From assembly GCF_000760595.1 (NCBI RefSeq), contig NZ_BBNM01000001.1:372001-436000 (forward strand): a stretch of 64,000 nucleotides of DNA, in the 5' to 3' direction. Position numbers and translations under genes: made by a program. Below the pieces are notes generated by a model, which was given only the letters and a program-made list of their open reading frames with translations, was not told the origin of the DNA and searched no databases. The stretch is from Acinetobacter soli. Lineage in GTDB: Bacteria; Pseudomonadota; Gammaproteobacteria; Pseudomonadales; Moraxellaceae. This document shows positions 17,377 through 26,202 of this stretch, one piece after another; position 1 is the first letter of the stretch; every line of letters starts with the position of its first letter.

Positions 17377-18324
17377 TTAAAAATGATGGATGTAACGGAA
17401 CGAAACGCGTGTGCCTTCTGGACGGTTTTTCGCATCTTGTTCGAAATAAGCATTGGCAACCAAATGATCATTTTTGGAAAAACTATACATTGCCCCCGGG
17501 CCTATAGCCCAAACTTGTTCACGTCTACCTTTGACTTTCTCGCCATCGACTTCTGTGTCGGTCACTTGCTTCAACCAGTATCCATTGATCCCCAGACGTA
17601 GCTGCGGTGTTACCGCATAGTCGGTTGCAAAGTTGGCGTGTATGGCTTGCCCTGCTTGTATGTCATCTGCTGCATCAAACGCATAGCCTGGCTCATTATT
17701 TTTAAAATTATATAGGTAATGAATACGCGTCGATGCTGTCCACTTCGGATTTAGCCAGTAGGTGGCTGCCCAATACGGATCAAGCGATACCGCATTATTA
17801 CCCGGATTAATATCTTTATTTCGATCATATTCACCCGTTGGCAAATTCACCTGAAACTCGATACGCTGTACAAATTTTGGCCCCGCAGCTCCCATCACTG
17901 GATCGAACTGTATAAACGGGCCAATCATTAAATCGCCAAATCCACCTTGGGCTTTAATGGCCGCATTATTTAAGCCATCATCCATGTCCATTTTACTGAC
18001 AAATGGCAGTAAAAAATTTAAACCCAACCCGGCATGCTGTCCTACACGTATATTCGACATATAACTGACTTGCTCAATAATTGCCTGATAACTTAAGTCG
18101 GTTTTAGGTAAGCCAAGTGTATTGCCATTATTGTCGACGAGTTTGGAAGCATCATAGTTTTGTAGGTAAGTTTGAGAATACCAGCCCGGGCCTGCGGGTA
18201 ATCCACCATCCATAAAGCTGGTTAAACCCAAGTTGACAGTCGGTAAGTCGTAGGCATAAGCCGAAACCGACGCTAGAACCACTGTCCCTGCTAGAAATCC
18301 CTTTTTAATCACATTGTTTTTCAT
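17377..18324 (-). CDS. Exported SphA/phenol-degradation MetA-like outer-membrane protein (IifE-like)
   Basis: 315 residues with a cleavable signal peptide (MKNNVIKKGFLAGTVVLASV, ending AYAYD). The mature protein is rich in alternating aromatic/hydrophobic strands, as in the SphA/MetA-pathway family often found in aromatic-degradation operons. These are thought to be outer-membrane channels for hydrophobic substrates. The C-terminus ends in Phe (SFRYIHHF), as outer-membrane barrels do. It is the last gene of the leftward indole cluster and probably corresponds to iifE, whose function I do not know to be established. A terminator-like hairpin separates it from iifD. Confidence 0.7.
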   Translation of the reverse strand: MKNNVIKKGFLAGTVVLASVSAYAYDLPTVNLGLTSFMDGGLPAGPGWYSQTYLQNYDASKLVDNNGNTLGLPKTDLSYQAIIEQVSYMSNIRVGQHAGLGLNFLLPFVSKMDMDDGLNNAAIKAQGGFGDLMIGPFIQFDPVMGAAGPKFVQRIEFQVNLPTGEYDRNKDINPGNNAVSLDPYWAATYWLNPKWTASTRIHYLYNFKNNEPGYAFDAADDIQAGQAIHANFATDYAVTPQLRLGINGYWLKQVTDTEVDGEKVKGRREQVWAIGPGAMYSFSKNDHLVANAYFEQDAKNRPEGTRVSFRYIHHF

Positions 18325-18336
18325 TTTAAATCCCCA

Positions 18337-18367
18337 AAAAAAATCACGATCTGGATGATCGTGATTT
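18337..18367 (-). terminator. Terminator-like hairpin between iifD and iifE
   Basis: A perfect 11-bp stem, AAATCACGATC (18341-18351) with GATCGTGATTT (18357-18367), 5-nt loop, followed on the minus strand by a run of eight T. It lies 5 bp past the iifD stop and immediately before the iifE Shine-Dalgarno (GGGGA), so it should reduce iifE expression relative to the catabolic genes. Confidence 0.85.
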
Positions 18368-18372
18368 GTTGT

Positions 18373-18903
18373 TTAAACACTAAGTTCAGGATGTGCTGCT
18401 GCAATCCGGTATTGTCCCGCATGAAAAACCAAAGGTTCACCCATGCGTTGCTGGTAATGCTCAATCTGACCAATAAAAATCAGATGATCGCCACCTTCGT
18501 ATTGATTGACATTTTTGCAGACCAATGTTGCCAAAACATCATCAAGAAGCGGTACGCCATATTCGCATTCACGGTGTGCAATCCCGACAAATTTATCTTC
18601 TGCACTGCGGGCAAAATGTCCAGACAATACATGATGTTCTTGGGCCAGCATGTGAATGGCAAAATACTCTGCCTGTGTGAAATCTGGCAGGCTCGGCGCA
18701 GTTTTTGACAAACTCCATAAGATCAGAGGCGGATCAAGCGACAATGACGAAAACGAGTTTGCGGTCATTCCAATTTTTCGACCATCTTGTCCACGTGTGG
18801 TGATAACGGTCACACCTGTGGCAAACTGTCCCAGCAAATTACGTATTTCTCTTGGGTTTTCAGGGTCAATTGCTTTTAAGCCTTGTTGCATGGATGTATT
18901 CAT
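18373..18903 (-). CDS. iifD: Flavin reductase, partner of the indole monooxygenase (IifD)
   Basis: About 176 residues of the flavin-reductase-like FMN-binding family. Signature segments are FATGVTVITTRGQDGRKIGMT in part, ANSFSSLSLDPPLILWSL and, near the C-terminus, GGDHLIFIGQIEHY. It supplies reduced FAD to the two-component monooxygenase encoded just upstream. The frame can be extended to 18993 but that would overlap iifC by 67 bp; the ATG at 18903 begins the normal N-terminus (MNTSMQQGLKAIDPENPREI) and lies 23 bp past the iifC stop. Confidence 0.87.
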   Translation of the reverse strand: MNTSMQQGLKAIDPENPREIRNLLGQFATGVTVITTRGQDGRKIGMTANSFSSLSLDPPLILWSLSKTAPSLPDFTQAEYFAIHMLAQEHHVLSGHFARSAEDKFVGIAHRECEYGVPLLDDVLATLVCKNVNQYEGGDHLIFIGQIEHYQQRMGEPLVFHAGQYRIAAAHPELSV

Positions 18904-18926
18904 ATCGTTCACCAATTCCCTTTGTA

Positions 18927-20165
18927 TTACGCCACTTTCTGACACTGTTTCGACTGAATAAAACGTTGCGCTGCACTTTGATCGAACCACCACGGTGCAA
19001 ACTGGCGCGGATCGTCAAAATTGTTGGCAATGGTCGAAGCAATCGCTTGGTTTTGGCTCGCTGCCGCCAATACGTCAATCATTTGCGGCTCAGGCGGTAC
19101 CAGTAAGCTATTGGTCCATGCCACCACGGTTTCGGCGTAGTTCCAGTAGCTTTCGAAAGTTTGCTGCATCCACTCCGAACTAAATTCTTGAGAATCACGG
19201 GCCAAAATTGCATCGAAGTAAATCTTGCTACATTTGGCGGCGTTATTCGATCCTTGACCCGTGATTGGATCATTGACCACCAGTGCATCGGCCATACCAA
19301 ATACTTTTCGTCCAGATGGCAAGGTTAAAATTGGTTTACGTACCGAAGGTGCAAAACGTCCAGACAAGTACCCTCCCGCATCGGTCAGTTCAATCTCGCT
19401 ACAGCGCTCGGCTTCCCAAGGTAAATAAGTGTTTAAGATGTCCTTACTCATTTGAAGATGTTGTTCAGGCGTTTTGGCATCTTGCCAGCAATCCATTGGC
19501 CCTTCAGGAATACCTTCAAACACCATGATTTCACATGGTCCATTCACAGTGAGCGCTGGAAAGCAAAAGTATTCTCCAACACCCGGAATCACGTTAAATG
19601 TCACACGTGAATAAGGTGAGATCGGTTTCATTCCCTTGACATAAGTGAGTGCCAAGGCACGCTGCGGCTTATCGAAGGTGCTACGCTGAGCGTCACGTTC
19701 AAACTGCTTGACCACTTCGCCCTTACCCGCTGCCAAAAGCACCAGCTCATACTCGGCCGTCAGTTGTTCGAGCTCATCAATTCCAACATCCTGAATGATG
19801 AGTTTGCCACCACGGCGCTCAAATTCTTCTATCCAGTACGGCATCTTGACACGCTGATCTACAGACTGAGCATAGCGCTCCAAACGTGCACTCCAGCTAA
19901 ATGCAGCATCGCCAGTTTCAGGGTTAACCAGCGTAAAGCCAATCCCTTCTACTGCGGGGCACTGTTCTTCCCAAAAGTTCAGGCCAACATCACGTTCTGT
20001 TTGTAAGGCCGTATGAAACATACACTGACTGGACATGACCTTCCCCTGACGAATCTCATCTGCTGTCCGGTTGGTCACAATTGTGACGGTATATCCAGTT
20101 TCTAGTAAACTTAATCCGAGTTGCAAGCCAGATTGACCCGCACCAACAATTGCTACATTACGCAT
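18927..20165 (-). CDS. iifC: Two-component flavoprotein indole oxygenase, styrene monooxygenase-like (IifC)
   Basis: 412 residues, the length of StyA-type monooxygenases. The FAD-binding motif is IVGAGQSGLQLGLSLL at the N-terminus and the family motif MSSQCMFHTALQTER follows. The C-terminal half has the FAD-pyrophosphate region VFGMADALVVNDPITGQGSNNAAKC. In Acinetobacter sp. O153 the homologue IifC oxidises indole to indole-2,3-dihydrodiol using flavin reduced by IifD. This class also makes indigo as a side product. Strong Shine-Dalgarno GGGAG before the ATG. The identity rests on sequence family plus the complete iif gene order. Confidence 0.87.
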   Translation of the reverse strand: MRNVAIVGAGQSGLQLGLSLLETGYTVTIVTNRTADEIRQGKVMSSQCMFHTALQTERDVGLNFWEEQCPAVEGIGFTLVNPETGDAAFSWSARLERYAQSVDQRVKMPYWIEEFERRGGKLIIQDVGIDELEQLTAEYELVLLAAGKGEVVKQFERDAQRSTFDKPQRALALTYVKGMKPISPYSRVTFNVIPGVGEYFCFPALTVNGPCEIMVFEGIPEGPMDCWQDAKTPEQHLQMSKDILNTYLPWEAERCSEIELTDAGGYLSGRFAPSVRKPILTLPSGRKVFGMADALVVNDPITGQGSNNAAKCSKIYFDAILARDSQEFSSEWMQQTFESYWNYAETVVAWTNSLLVPPEPQMIDVLAAASQNQAIASTIANNFDDPRQFAPWWFDQSAAQRFIQSKQCQKVA

Positions 20166-20213
20166 TATGGTTCTCCCATTTTCTATGTCTTTCGTAAATT
20201 AACGCGTGTGCGA

Positions 20214-21005
20214 TTACGCTTCATCGGCTAAACGTGGAATAGCCGGTTGATTCCCTTCAGGTCCCATAACCGAATATCCGCCATCGACGGCATAATCGGC
20301 ACCAGTGACAAAACGCGCCGCTGGAGAGAGTAAAAAAACAACAACATTTGCAACTTCTTCAGGTTCGCCCAAGCGACCCAAAACATGATAATCGGCAGCC
20401 ACTGCATCGGCTTTTTTGCGGTCATTGCCACTGACTTCGGCAATGACTCTTGACCATGTCCAGCCCGGTGAAACCGAATTGACCCGAATGCCATCAGCAG
20501 CAAAATCCATGGCCATGGACTGGGTCAGTTGGCGCATTGCCGCTTTGCTGACTGGATACAGCCAGCGACCCGTTTGCGCAATCTTGGCCGAAATCGAGCT
20601 AAAATTTACAATCGCTCCGCGGTTGTGTTGCAGATCGGGATATAGCGTGCGAGTCAACTCGACCGCCGACACCAAGTTGATATCCAGTGCATGCAACCAA
20701 TCACCACGAGTCGACTTAAAGCCATCATCTAGGTAGGTACAGGCCAGATTAACCAAAAAGTCGACACGTCCCAACTGACGATGAATCTGTTGAAGCGCAC
20801 GTTGCAGCCCTGTATCACTGGTAATGTCGGTCTGAATAAAAACAGCCTGACCGTGCATGCTGTTGGCGATCTCTTGACCATTGGCATCGATATCGAGAAT
20901 TGCAACTTTGGCACCAGCATCAACCAGTGCCTGCACCACGGCACGACCAATCAAGGTGGCTCCACCACTCACCACGGCAATTTTGTCTGTCATTTCAATT
21001 TTCAT
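20214..21005 (-). CDS. iifB: Short-chain dehydrogenase, indole-2,3-dihydrodiol dehydrogenase (IifB)
   Basis: 263-residue classical SDR. The coenzyme loop is VVSGGATLIGRAVVQAL (Gly-rich, with a Leu-Ile in place of the usual residues). The catalytic Ser is in NFSSISAK and the YxxxK pair in LYPVSKAAM. The C-terminal VTGADYAVDGGYSVMGPEGN is typical. The IifB homologue oxidises indole-2,3-dihydrodiol to 3-hydroxyindolin-2-one. An acidic residue after strand beta2 (ILDIDANGQ) suggests preference for NAD+. Shine-Dalgarno AGGAG lies about 7 nt before the ATG. It sits between iifA and iifC in the same operon. Confidence 0.85.
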   Translation of the reverse strand: MKIEMTDKIAVVSGGATLIGRAVVQALVDAGAKVAILDIDANGQEIANSMHGQAVFIQTDITSDTGLQRALQQIHRQLGRVDFLVNLACTYLDDGFKSTRGDWLHALDINLVSAVELTRTLYPDLQHNRGAIVNFSSISAKIAQTGRWLYPVSKAAMRQLTQSMAMDFAADGIRVNSVSPGWTWSRVIAEVSGNDRKKADAVAADYHVLGRLGEPEEVANVVVFLLSPAARFVTGADYAVDGGYSVMGPEGNQPAIPRLADEA

Positions 21006-21023
21006 AGCATTCTCCTGTGCTGC

Positions 21024-22271
21024 CTAAACTGGCTTATGCTCGCTTGAGGCCCATGACGGCATCAGCGTATTGGATGGCAGTTCTTCGTCGAGCAGCTTCT
21101 GGGCCGTTTCAACGCCCGCAACAGGTAAACCCGTTGGATCAAGCAATCCGATCTGTACCAGTACAGATGCTTGATCCCAATAAATATGTTCATGACATAG
21201 CTTTGGACCACGGAACTGGATCACACCCAGCATTGGAATCTCGACATATTTTCCGGTTGGCGCGACACCAGGCAGTAACCAGTCAATTTCACTGTCGTGG
21301 GTAAAACTCATGATGAATTCATCGACCACCTGCGTCGATCCCACCGTGCGTGAGATTGAGGTGATTTTCATATCTTTTGGATTTTGGTGAACAAAATGAT
21401 GCTGATAAAAGCGTGCAAGCTGGCGCTGACCGACACCACCAGTAAGTGTTGGAATATGATTGACATAAGGTTCTTTGACCATTGTCGCCATCGTGGCAGG
21501 AACATCCCGGGTATCAAACTCATGCCGAATATGCTCTTCCCATAAAGCCACCAGATCGTAAACCGGTCCAATGGTCTGATGCAGTGCAGTCACGCTACGC
21601 TCATGCGCAAAGCGTGCCGATGGTTTGTGATAATGCTCACTATTTGGGCGCGCAAAGGCATGATCCACGCCTTCATACACATAGGCTTGTGCACGTGGAT
21701 GCTGAGCCGTGGCATTTAAGATAGCTTGACGTGCTTCAGGTGGAGTAAATTTATCAAGCTCGGCAATATGAAGCACCAATCGACCTGTTAAGTTATTCAG
21801 CTCGTCTAAGGCGTGATCAATACCGACGCCGTAATAGCCCACAGCACATGCCACCTCAGGTAATCGGCAAGCGGCTAAGTACGCGAGCTTTCCACCTAGG
21901 CAATAGCCAACGACCCCGAGCCCTGCTGAGGCATCACAACTCTCAAGTGTTGAAAGCGTTGCCAAGCTATCGCGGATGTCATCAATTCCCAAGTTTTCAT
22001 CATAGGCTTGGTATAACTCAAAGGCTTTTGCAAAATCTTGTTCGGTATACGCCAGTTCAATTCGTGGTGCTGTACGCCAGAATAAATCTGGTACCAAAAC
22101 GGTATATCCTTCTTCTGCCAAAAAGTCTGCTTTGGCACGCATGGCTGCATTCACGCCGAAAATTTCTTGGCAAAGTACAATGCCCGGGCCTTTACCACCC
22201 TCTGCAACGGCCAAGTAGGCCGTAAATGATTGTCCTGTTGCTGTTTTTACTTCAATGTATTGACCTGACAT
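21024..22271 (-). CDS. iifA: Dienelactone hydrolase-SnoaL fusion, cofactor-independent oxygenase (IifA)
   Basis: About 415 residues in two parts. Residues 1-260 are a dienelactone-hydrolase alpha/beta domain with a Cys nucleophile in VVGYCLGGKLAY, Asp in HIAELDKFTPPE and His in YEGVDHAFARP. Residues 270-410 are a SnoaL/NTF2-like domain (VGQRQLARFYQHHFVHQNP, WDQASVLVQIGLLDP). In the indole pathway of Acinetobacter sp. O153, IifA is described as a cofactor-independent oxygenase turning 3-hydroxyindolin-2-one into anthranilate. I match this gene by position and by the lack of another candidate. The ATG at 22271 has GGAG 8 nt upstream; the frame is open to 22337 but those residues lack a good ribosome-binding site. 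Confidence 0.8.
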   Translation of the reverse strand: MSGQYIEVKTATGQSFTAYLAVAEGGKGPGIVLCQEIFGVNAAMRAKADFLAEEGYTVLVPDLFWRTAPRIELAYTEQDFAKAFELYQAYDENLGIDDIRDSLATLSTLESCDASAGLGVVGYCLGGKLAYLAACRLPEVACAVGYYGVGIDHALDELNNLTGRLVLHIAELDKFTPPEARQAILNATAQHPRAQAYVYEGVDHAFARPNSEHYHKPSARFAHERSVTALHQTIGPVYDLVALWEEHIRHEFDTRDVPATMATMVKEPYVNHIPTLTGGVGQRQLARFYQHHFVHQNPKDMKITSISRTVGSTQVVDEFIMSFTHDSEIDWLLPGVAPTGKYVEIPMLGVIQFRGPKLCHEHIYWDQASVLVQIGLLDPTGLPVAGVETAQKLLDEELPSNTLMPSWASSEHKPV

Positions 22272-22330
22272 CGGATTCACTCCAGACCCTGTGATTGGAG
22301 TTATCATGTCGCTGAATACGGGTTGTCGTC

Positions 22331-22365
22331 TGTCCAAAAATTGCGAGTACTATCCATCCAGTGCG
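22331..22365 (-). promoter_or_regulatory. Direct-repeat operator upstream of iifA
   Basis: On the minus strand CTCGCA-N6-GGATA (CGCA at 22365-22362, GGATA at 22355-22351) is repeated 20 bp later as CTCGCA-N6-GGACA (CGCA at 22345-22342, GGACA at 22335-22331). This resembles the AraC/XylS box TGCA-N6-GGNTA seen before antA. It ends 60 bp before the iifA start codon, leaving room for a -10 near 22305. The other intergenic bases up to the iifR terminator show nothing clear. Confidence 0.55.
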
Positions 22366-22481
22366 AGAGAATGCATTGGTCAATGAAAACCGAACAGATC
22401 ATTAGAAATCGTCATAAAGATACGAATTACGCTTTTGAATTAAAAAATATAAAAAAATAAGACCATGACTTTATTTTCAAT

Positions 22482-22502
22482 AAAAAACCCAGAAAATCTG
22501 GG
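22482..22502 (-). terminator. Terminator of the second AraC gene
   Basis: Stem CCCAGA / TCTGGG with a 3-nt loop followed on the minus strand by TTTTTTA, 28 bp past the stop of the regulator gene. It separates the regulator from the iifA promoter. Confidence 0.75.
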
Positions 22503-22530
22503 CTTGTAAAATCAATTAAATGAATCTGTT

Positions 22531-23508
22531 TTAAAGTTTACTTCGCGTCTCGCTCGGGCTTTCACCGAATTCATCACGATATTCTTGTGAAAACCGTCCC
22601 AAATGATTGAATCCCCAATCATACGCCAGTTTTGAAATCGAGATTTTTTTATGCGCGGAAGCCGTGAGAATTTTTCGGACCTGTTGTAGGCGATATTTGC
22701 GCAAATACACCAGCGGACTCATACCATAATAATGTTGAAATTCTTCATAGAGTTTCGATTTTGATACGCCTGCTAAATGGTGTAATTCATCAGTTGAAAT
22801 CGCTTCATGCGCATGTTCAACCAGATAGTGACGAACACGTCGAATATAATCGGGTTCTTGTAAATAGGATTGCTGCCGCAACCGCTCGCTATAATTGTTT
22901 TCTTGTGACAGTAACAACGATTTAATCAAAAAGTTTTCATAATCTTCAGACCAAAGTTGCAGGCCATAACCCGCGTACTGCGACTTAAGCTGTAAAAACG
23001 TTTCAATATTTTTCCACCACGCTGCAATATATGGGTTGTTTCCAAGATGCATATCGGGATTAAACAATACTGGCTTATCGATTTGCTGTTTGACCAGTTC
23101 GGACAGCACGGAATTTAGGCTTTGTTCTGGAATGACCACCTGAAATTTTTTACAATTTTTATCGATCATTAAATCTTGCAGTTCTGCATTAGACACAATT
23201 AAGCCGCTATCTCGATTTGAAAAATAGGTTTCGCCGCGCACATTTAACGTTTGCTTGCCTTCGAAAGGTAAACTGATGCTATAAGCACGCAGTTGTGAGG
23301 TATTGATTGCAACATTGGCCCCATAGCTAATTTTGCCAAGCGCCATTTTACGGTACGGCAAACGCATCCCTTCATAATGAAAATTCAGCGTATCTTTACA
23401 CGTGGTGTCGAGACGATGTTCGCCACAAATAGTTGACATCAAATGATGGGCAAATTCCGCCTTGTGTGACGAATGATTAAGATCCATCTCTTGGCTGAGT
23501 GACAGCAT
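22531..23508 (-). CDS. iifR: AraC-family regulator of the indole cluster (IifR candidate)
   Basis: 325 residues with an N-terminal AraC-binding-like (AraC_binding_2/TetR-independent) effector domain. A C-terminal AraC HTH pair follows: ISTDELHHLAGVSKSKLYEE (first) and ISISKLAYDWGFNHLGRFSQ (second), ending SETRSKL. It lies immediately upstream of iifA on the same strand with its own terminator, so it is the best candidate for the activator acting at 22331-22365. Its own promoter region (23509-23690) contains two short inverted repeats (TGCCAT / ATGGCA at 23554-23573, CCAGAT / ATCTGG at 23581-23600), possibly for autoregulation. Confidence 0.8.
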   Translation of the reverse strand: MLSLSQEMDLNHSSHKAEFAHHLMSTICGEHRLDTTCKDTLNFHYEGMRLPYRKMALGKISYGANVAINTSQLRAYSISLPFEGKQTLNVRGETYFSNRDSGLIVSNAELQDLMIDKNCKKFQVVIPEQSLNSVLSELVKQQIDKPVLFNPDMHLGNNPYIAAWWKNIETFLQLKSQYAGYGLQLWSEDYENFLIKSLLLSQENNYSERLRQQSYLQEPDYIRRVRHYLVEHAHEAISTDELHHLAGVSKSKLYEEFQHYYGMSPLVYLRKYRLQQVRKILTASAHKKISISKLAYDWGFNHLGRFSQEYRDEFGESPSETRSKL

Positions 23509-23690
23509 ATCCTTTTCACCTAGCTAACCTTTATTGTTTTACAGCAATTTATGTGCCATGGTTTCAGATGGCATACAGTTCCAGATTATCCATTATCTGG
23601 TTGCTTGCCCTAAACTGAGCAAGTTCAATTTGAGTATACTCCAAATCTGTGTACAAAAAACCCAAAAAATCGATATTTGGAACTTCACTC

Positions 23691-23727
23691 AAAACAGTGA
23701 AGGCAGTATAAATCACTGCCTTCACTG
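23691..23727 (-). terminator. Terminator of gdhA
   Basis: A perfect 13-bp stem, CAGTGAAGGCAGT / ACTGCCTTCACTG, with a 7-nt loop, beginning 7 bp past the gdhA stop and followed on the minus strand by only four T. Confidence 0.8.
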
Positions 23728-23733
23728 AACAGC

Positions 23734-25005
23734 TTAACCGGGGAAAATTCCTCGCTCTTTACGTGCTTTTAAAATGCGTTCACAGGCTAAGATATAAGCG
23801 GCGGTACGCATAGTACAGACCTTATCTTGCGCTTTTTGCCAGATATCTGCTACGGCTTGAATCATCAGCTTGTCGAGCCGCTCGTTAATTTCGGCTTCTG
23901 TCCAGAAGTAACTCGACATATCCTGCACCCACTCGAAATAACTGACCGTTACACCACCAGCGTTACAAAGTACATCCGGCACCACAATAATATTGCGCTG
24001 CACCAGTACATCATCTGCATCTGGATAAGTCGGTCCGTTCGCGCCTTCAAGTACCAGCTTGGCTTTTAAGGTCTGGGCACGCTCTGCGGTGATCTGCCCT
24101 TCTAATGCGGCTGGAACCAAAATATCCATATCGATGTGCCAAAAAGCGTCATCGTCGATTTTTTCTGAGCCAGGAAATCCAGCCACGCCTGAGGTTTTAA
24201 GCACATGCTCTTGTAGCTGTTTGATGTCGAGTCCGTTTTCGTTATAGATGGTACCCGTATGGTCTTGTACACATACCACCTGTGCATTGGATTTATGAAA
24301 TAGATATGCTGCTTCGCTGCCTACATTACCAAAGCCTTGTACAGCGACCCGACTGTTTTCGATTGGTAGATTAATTTTCTTGGCGACCTCTAGTCCTGTC
24401 ACAAATACGCCGCGGCCCGTAGCCCGTACGCGCCCAAGCGAGCCACCCAGATGAACTGGTTTGCCTGTAACAACACCTGTGACAGTATGTCCTTTGATGC
24501 TTGAATAGGTATCCATCATCCAGCCCATGATATCGGCATTTGTGCCTACATCGGGCGCAGGAATATCATTTTGAGGCCCAATAATTGGGCTGATTTCACT
24601 GGTAAAACGTCGGGTTAGGCGTTCCAGCTCTCGGCTAGACAGTTTTTTAGGATCAACCCGAATCCCGCCTTTGGCGCCACCATACGGTAAATTCAATACT
24701 GCGGTTTTGATAGTCATCCAAGCGGCCAAAGCCATGACTTCATTGAGCTCAACATCCGGATGATAACGGATACCGCCTTTGCCTGGCCCTCGCGATAAAT
24801 TGTGTTGTACACGATAACCCTCAAAATGCTGAATGGAACCATCATCCATGACAATCGGCACATCGACAATCAGAGCGCGTTTAGGGCGCTTCAATGTATG
24901 AATATAAGGCACCAAAGCGTCTTCAAGATATGGCGTCACACGGTCTACTTGAGCCAGATAGGTTTGCCATGCACCGTTATTTTCATTTTCATAAGAAAGC
25001 GACAT
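23734..25005 (-). CDS. gdhA: Glu/Leu/Phe/Val dehydrogenase (glutamate dehydrogenase)
   Basis: 423-residue oxidative-deamination enzyme. The catalytic Lys lies in [14 protein letters not shown] and the substrate loop is [19 protein letters not shown]. The Rossmann motif is [14 protein letters not shown]. The length and N-terminus match the ~420-residue hexameric glutamate dehydrogenases (NAD- or dual-specific) rather than the 450-residue NADP anabolic enzymes. It converts glutamate to 2-oxoglutarate and ammonia. It is monocistronic with its own terminator. The promoter must lie in the 140 bp between it and the last T6SS gene. Confidence 0.9.
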   Translation of the reverse strand: MSLSYENENNGAWQTYLAQVDRVTPYLEDALVPYIHTLKRPKRALIVDVPIVMDDGSIQHFEGYRVQHNLSRGPGKGGIRYHPDVELNEVMALAAWMTIKTAVLNLPYGGAKGGIRVDPKKLSSRELERLTRRFTSEISPIIGPQNDIPAPDVGTNADIMGWMMDTYSSIKGHTVTGVVTGKPVHLGGSLGRVRATGRGVFVTGLEVAKKINLPIENSRVAVQGFGNVGSEAAYLFHKSNAQVVCVQDHTGTIYNENGLDIKQLQEHVLKTSGVAGFPGSEKIDDDAFWHIDMDILVPAALEGQITAERAQTLKAKLVLEGANGPTYPDADDVLVQRNIIVVPDVLCNAGGVTVSYFEWVQDMSSYFWTEAEINERLDKLMIQAVADIWQKAQDKVCTMRTAAYILACERILKARKERGIFPG

Positions 25006-25145
25006 AATTTCATTATCCTTTATTTTGTATTTTTTAATCGGTAACCCAATACTTCGATGCTATTTTTAAGTTCACAAAAAATAGCACCATTCATTGTTAA
25101 TATGATTCTTCTAATTTAAAAAGCAAGGGCTGGAAAATTTAATTT

Positions 25146-25412
25146 TTAGTTATTCCCCACGGTTAAGGATTGATTGGCAATGCATTTACATCCACAAGAC
25201 AGCGCTGAATTATGTTGGGCAATCGCTTTACCCATCATCAGCATATGATTGTCTCCAGCCACAATGGTCGCAACTGTTTTATGTTTAGGGCAAGTGGCTT
25301 TATCACCGACACATGCAACCGCCTTTCCCTCAATTAAAAAACCTGCGTTGGCGGTGATCACTTTACCGCCGCCTGTTGTTGGTGAGCCAATGGTAATATA
25401 TGGAAGTGCCAT
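25146..25412 (-). CDS. PAAR-domain T6SS spike-tip protein
   Basis: 88 residues of PAAR repeat. It starts with PYITIGSPTTGGGKVITANA and has the Zn-binding Cys/His set in VGDKATCPKHK, IVAGDNHMLM and SALSCGCKC. PAAR proteins cap the VgrG trimer and sharpen the T6SS spike; small ones like this carry no effector domain. It is the last gene of the leftward T6SS operon. No T-tailed terminator was seen in the 140 bp behind it. Confidence 0.9.
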   Translation of the reverse strand: MALPYITIGSPTTGGGKVITANAGFLIEGKAVACVGDKATCPKHKTVATIVAGDNHMLMMGKAIAQHNSALSCGCKCIANQSLTVGNN

Positions 25413-25435
25413 AAATCCTCCTGTATGTGCTGTTC

Positions 25436-26200
25436 TTATTGCACCTCAAACTCGATGCGTCGGTTTTTGCGTCGTCCTTCGGCTGTCGTATTATCTGCCA
25501 CCGGTTTGCTTGAACCTAAACCTTCAGTGCTTAAATTATCACTCGATAAGCCTTTCGTAAGTAGGTAGTTTTTTACTGCGCCCGCTCGTTCTTGACTTAA
25601 AACCAGATTTTTACCGGCATCGCCTGAGCTATCGGTGTGCCCGATAATCTTGACTTTTTTACCACCCACTTTTTTCAGTGCTGCTGCCATTTCGTCTAAG
25701 ATTTGCTGACCAGAAGCCGTTAAAATTGCACTTCCTGATTCAAATTCGATAATCCGATTTTTTAACGCATCATCGACAATTTTTTGTTCAGCCTGATTTA
25801 CCGTTAATTGTGAGTTGAATCGATACGGTGGCTGGACCAAATTTTGATACTGCTGAATAGTGGGTTGGATGTCATTTGGATTGGTCATTTTACCCGTCAA
25901 TTCAACTTGAGTGCCGCGCACAGTGAGTTTGCCCTGCTTGACTTTTTTCAGATCGGGACTGATCACTTGAGTGACTGAATCGCTCCAGCCATTTGGTGCA
26001 TTGACCGGACGAACCTGAATTTTATCGATCACCTGATCAGCTCCATAAACAGCCTGCATTTTTTGCAAAATGGCTTGTTTTGAGGCGGCGTTAGGCACAA
26101 CGCCTTCAACCACAATCGGCTCTGCAAAGACAGTTGAAGCTGCGACAAGCGTACTGAGCAATAATCCAAATTTCAGGCTGCGTAAGTTATTTTTTTTCAT
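25436..26200 (-). CDS. T6SS-associated OmpA-family peptidoglycan-binding protein
   Basis: 254 residues. A signal peptide (ends ASTVFAEP) is followed by a BON-like region with repeated LTVRGTQVELTGKM-type segments, then a C-terminal OmpA/MotB domain (about 140-254). The peptidoglycan-binding motif is IIGHTDSSGDAGKNLVLSQE and the end is GRRKNRRIEFEVQ. It sits 3 bp after tagF and before the PAAR gene. It probably anchors the T6SS envelope complex to the cell wall, the role TssL C-terminal domains or TagN proteins play elsewhere. That role is inferred from location and fold. Confidence 0.82.
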   Translation of the reverse strand: MKKNNLRSLKFGLLLSTLVAASTVFAEPIVVEGVVPNAASKQAILQKMQAVYGADQVIDKIQVRPVNAPNGWSDSVTQVISPDLKKVKQGKLTVRGTQVELTGKMTNPNDIQPTIQQYQNLVQPPYRFNSQLTVNQAEQKIVDDALKNRIIEFESGSAILTASGQQILDEMAAALKKVGGKKVKIIGHTDSSGDAGKNLVLSQERAGAVKNYLLTKGLSSDNLSTEGLGSSKPVADNTTAEGRRKNRRIEFEVQ

Positions 26201-26202
26201 GA

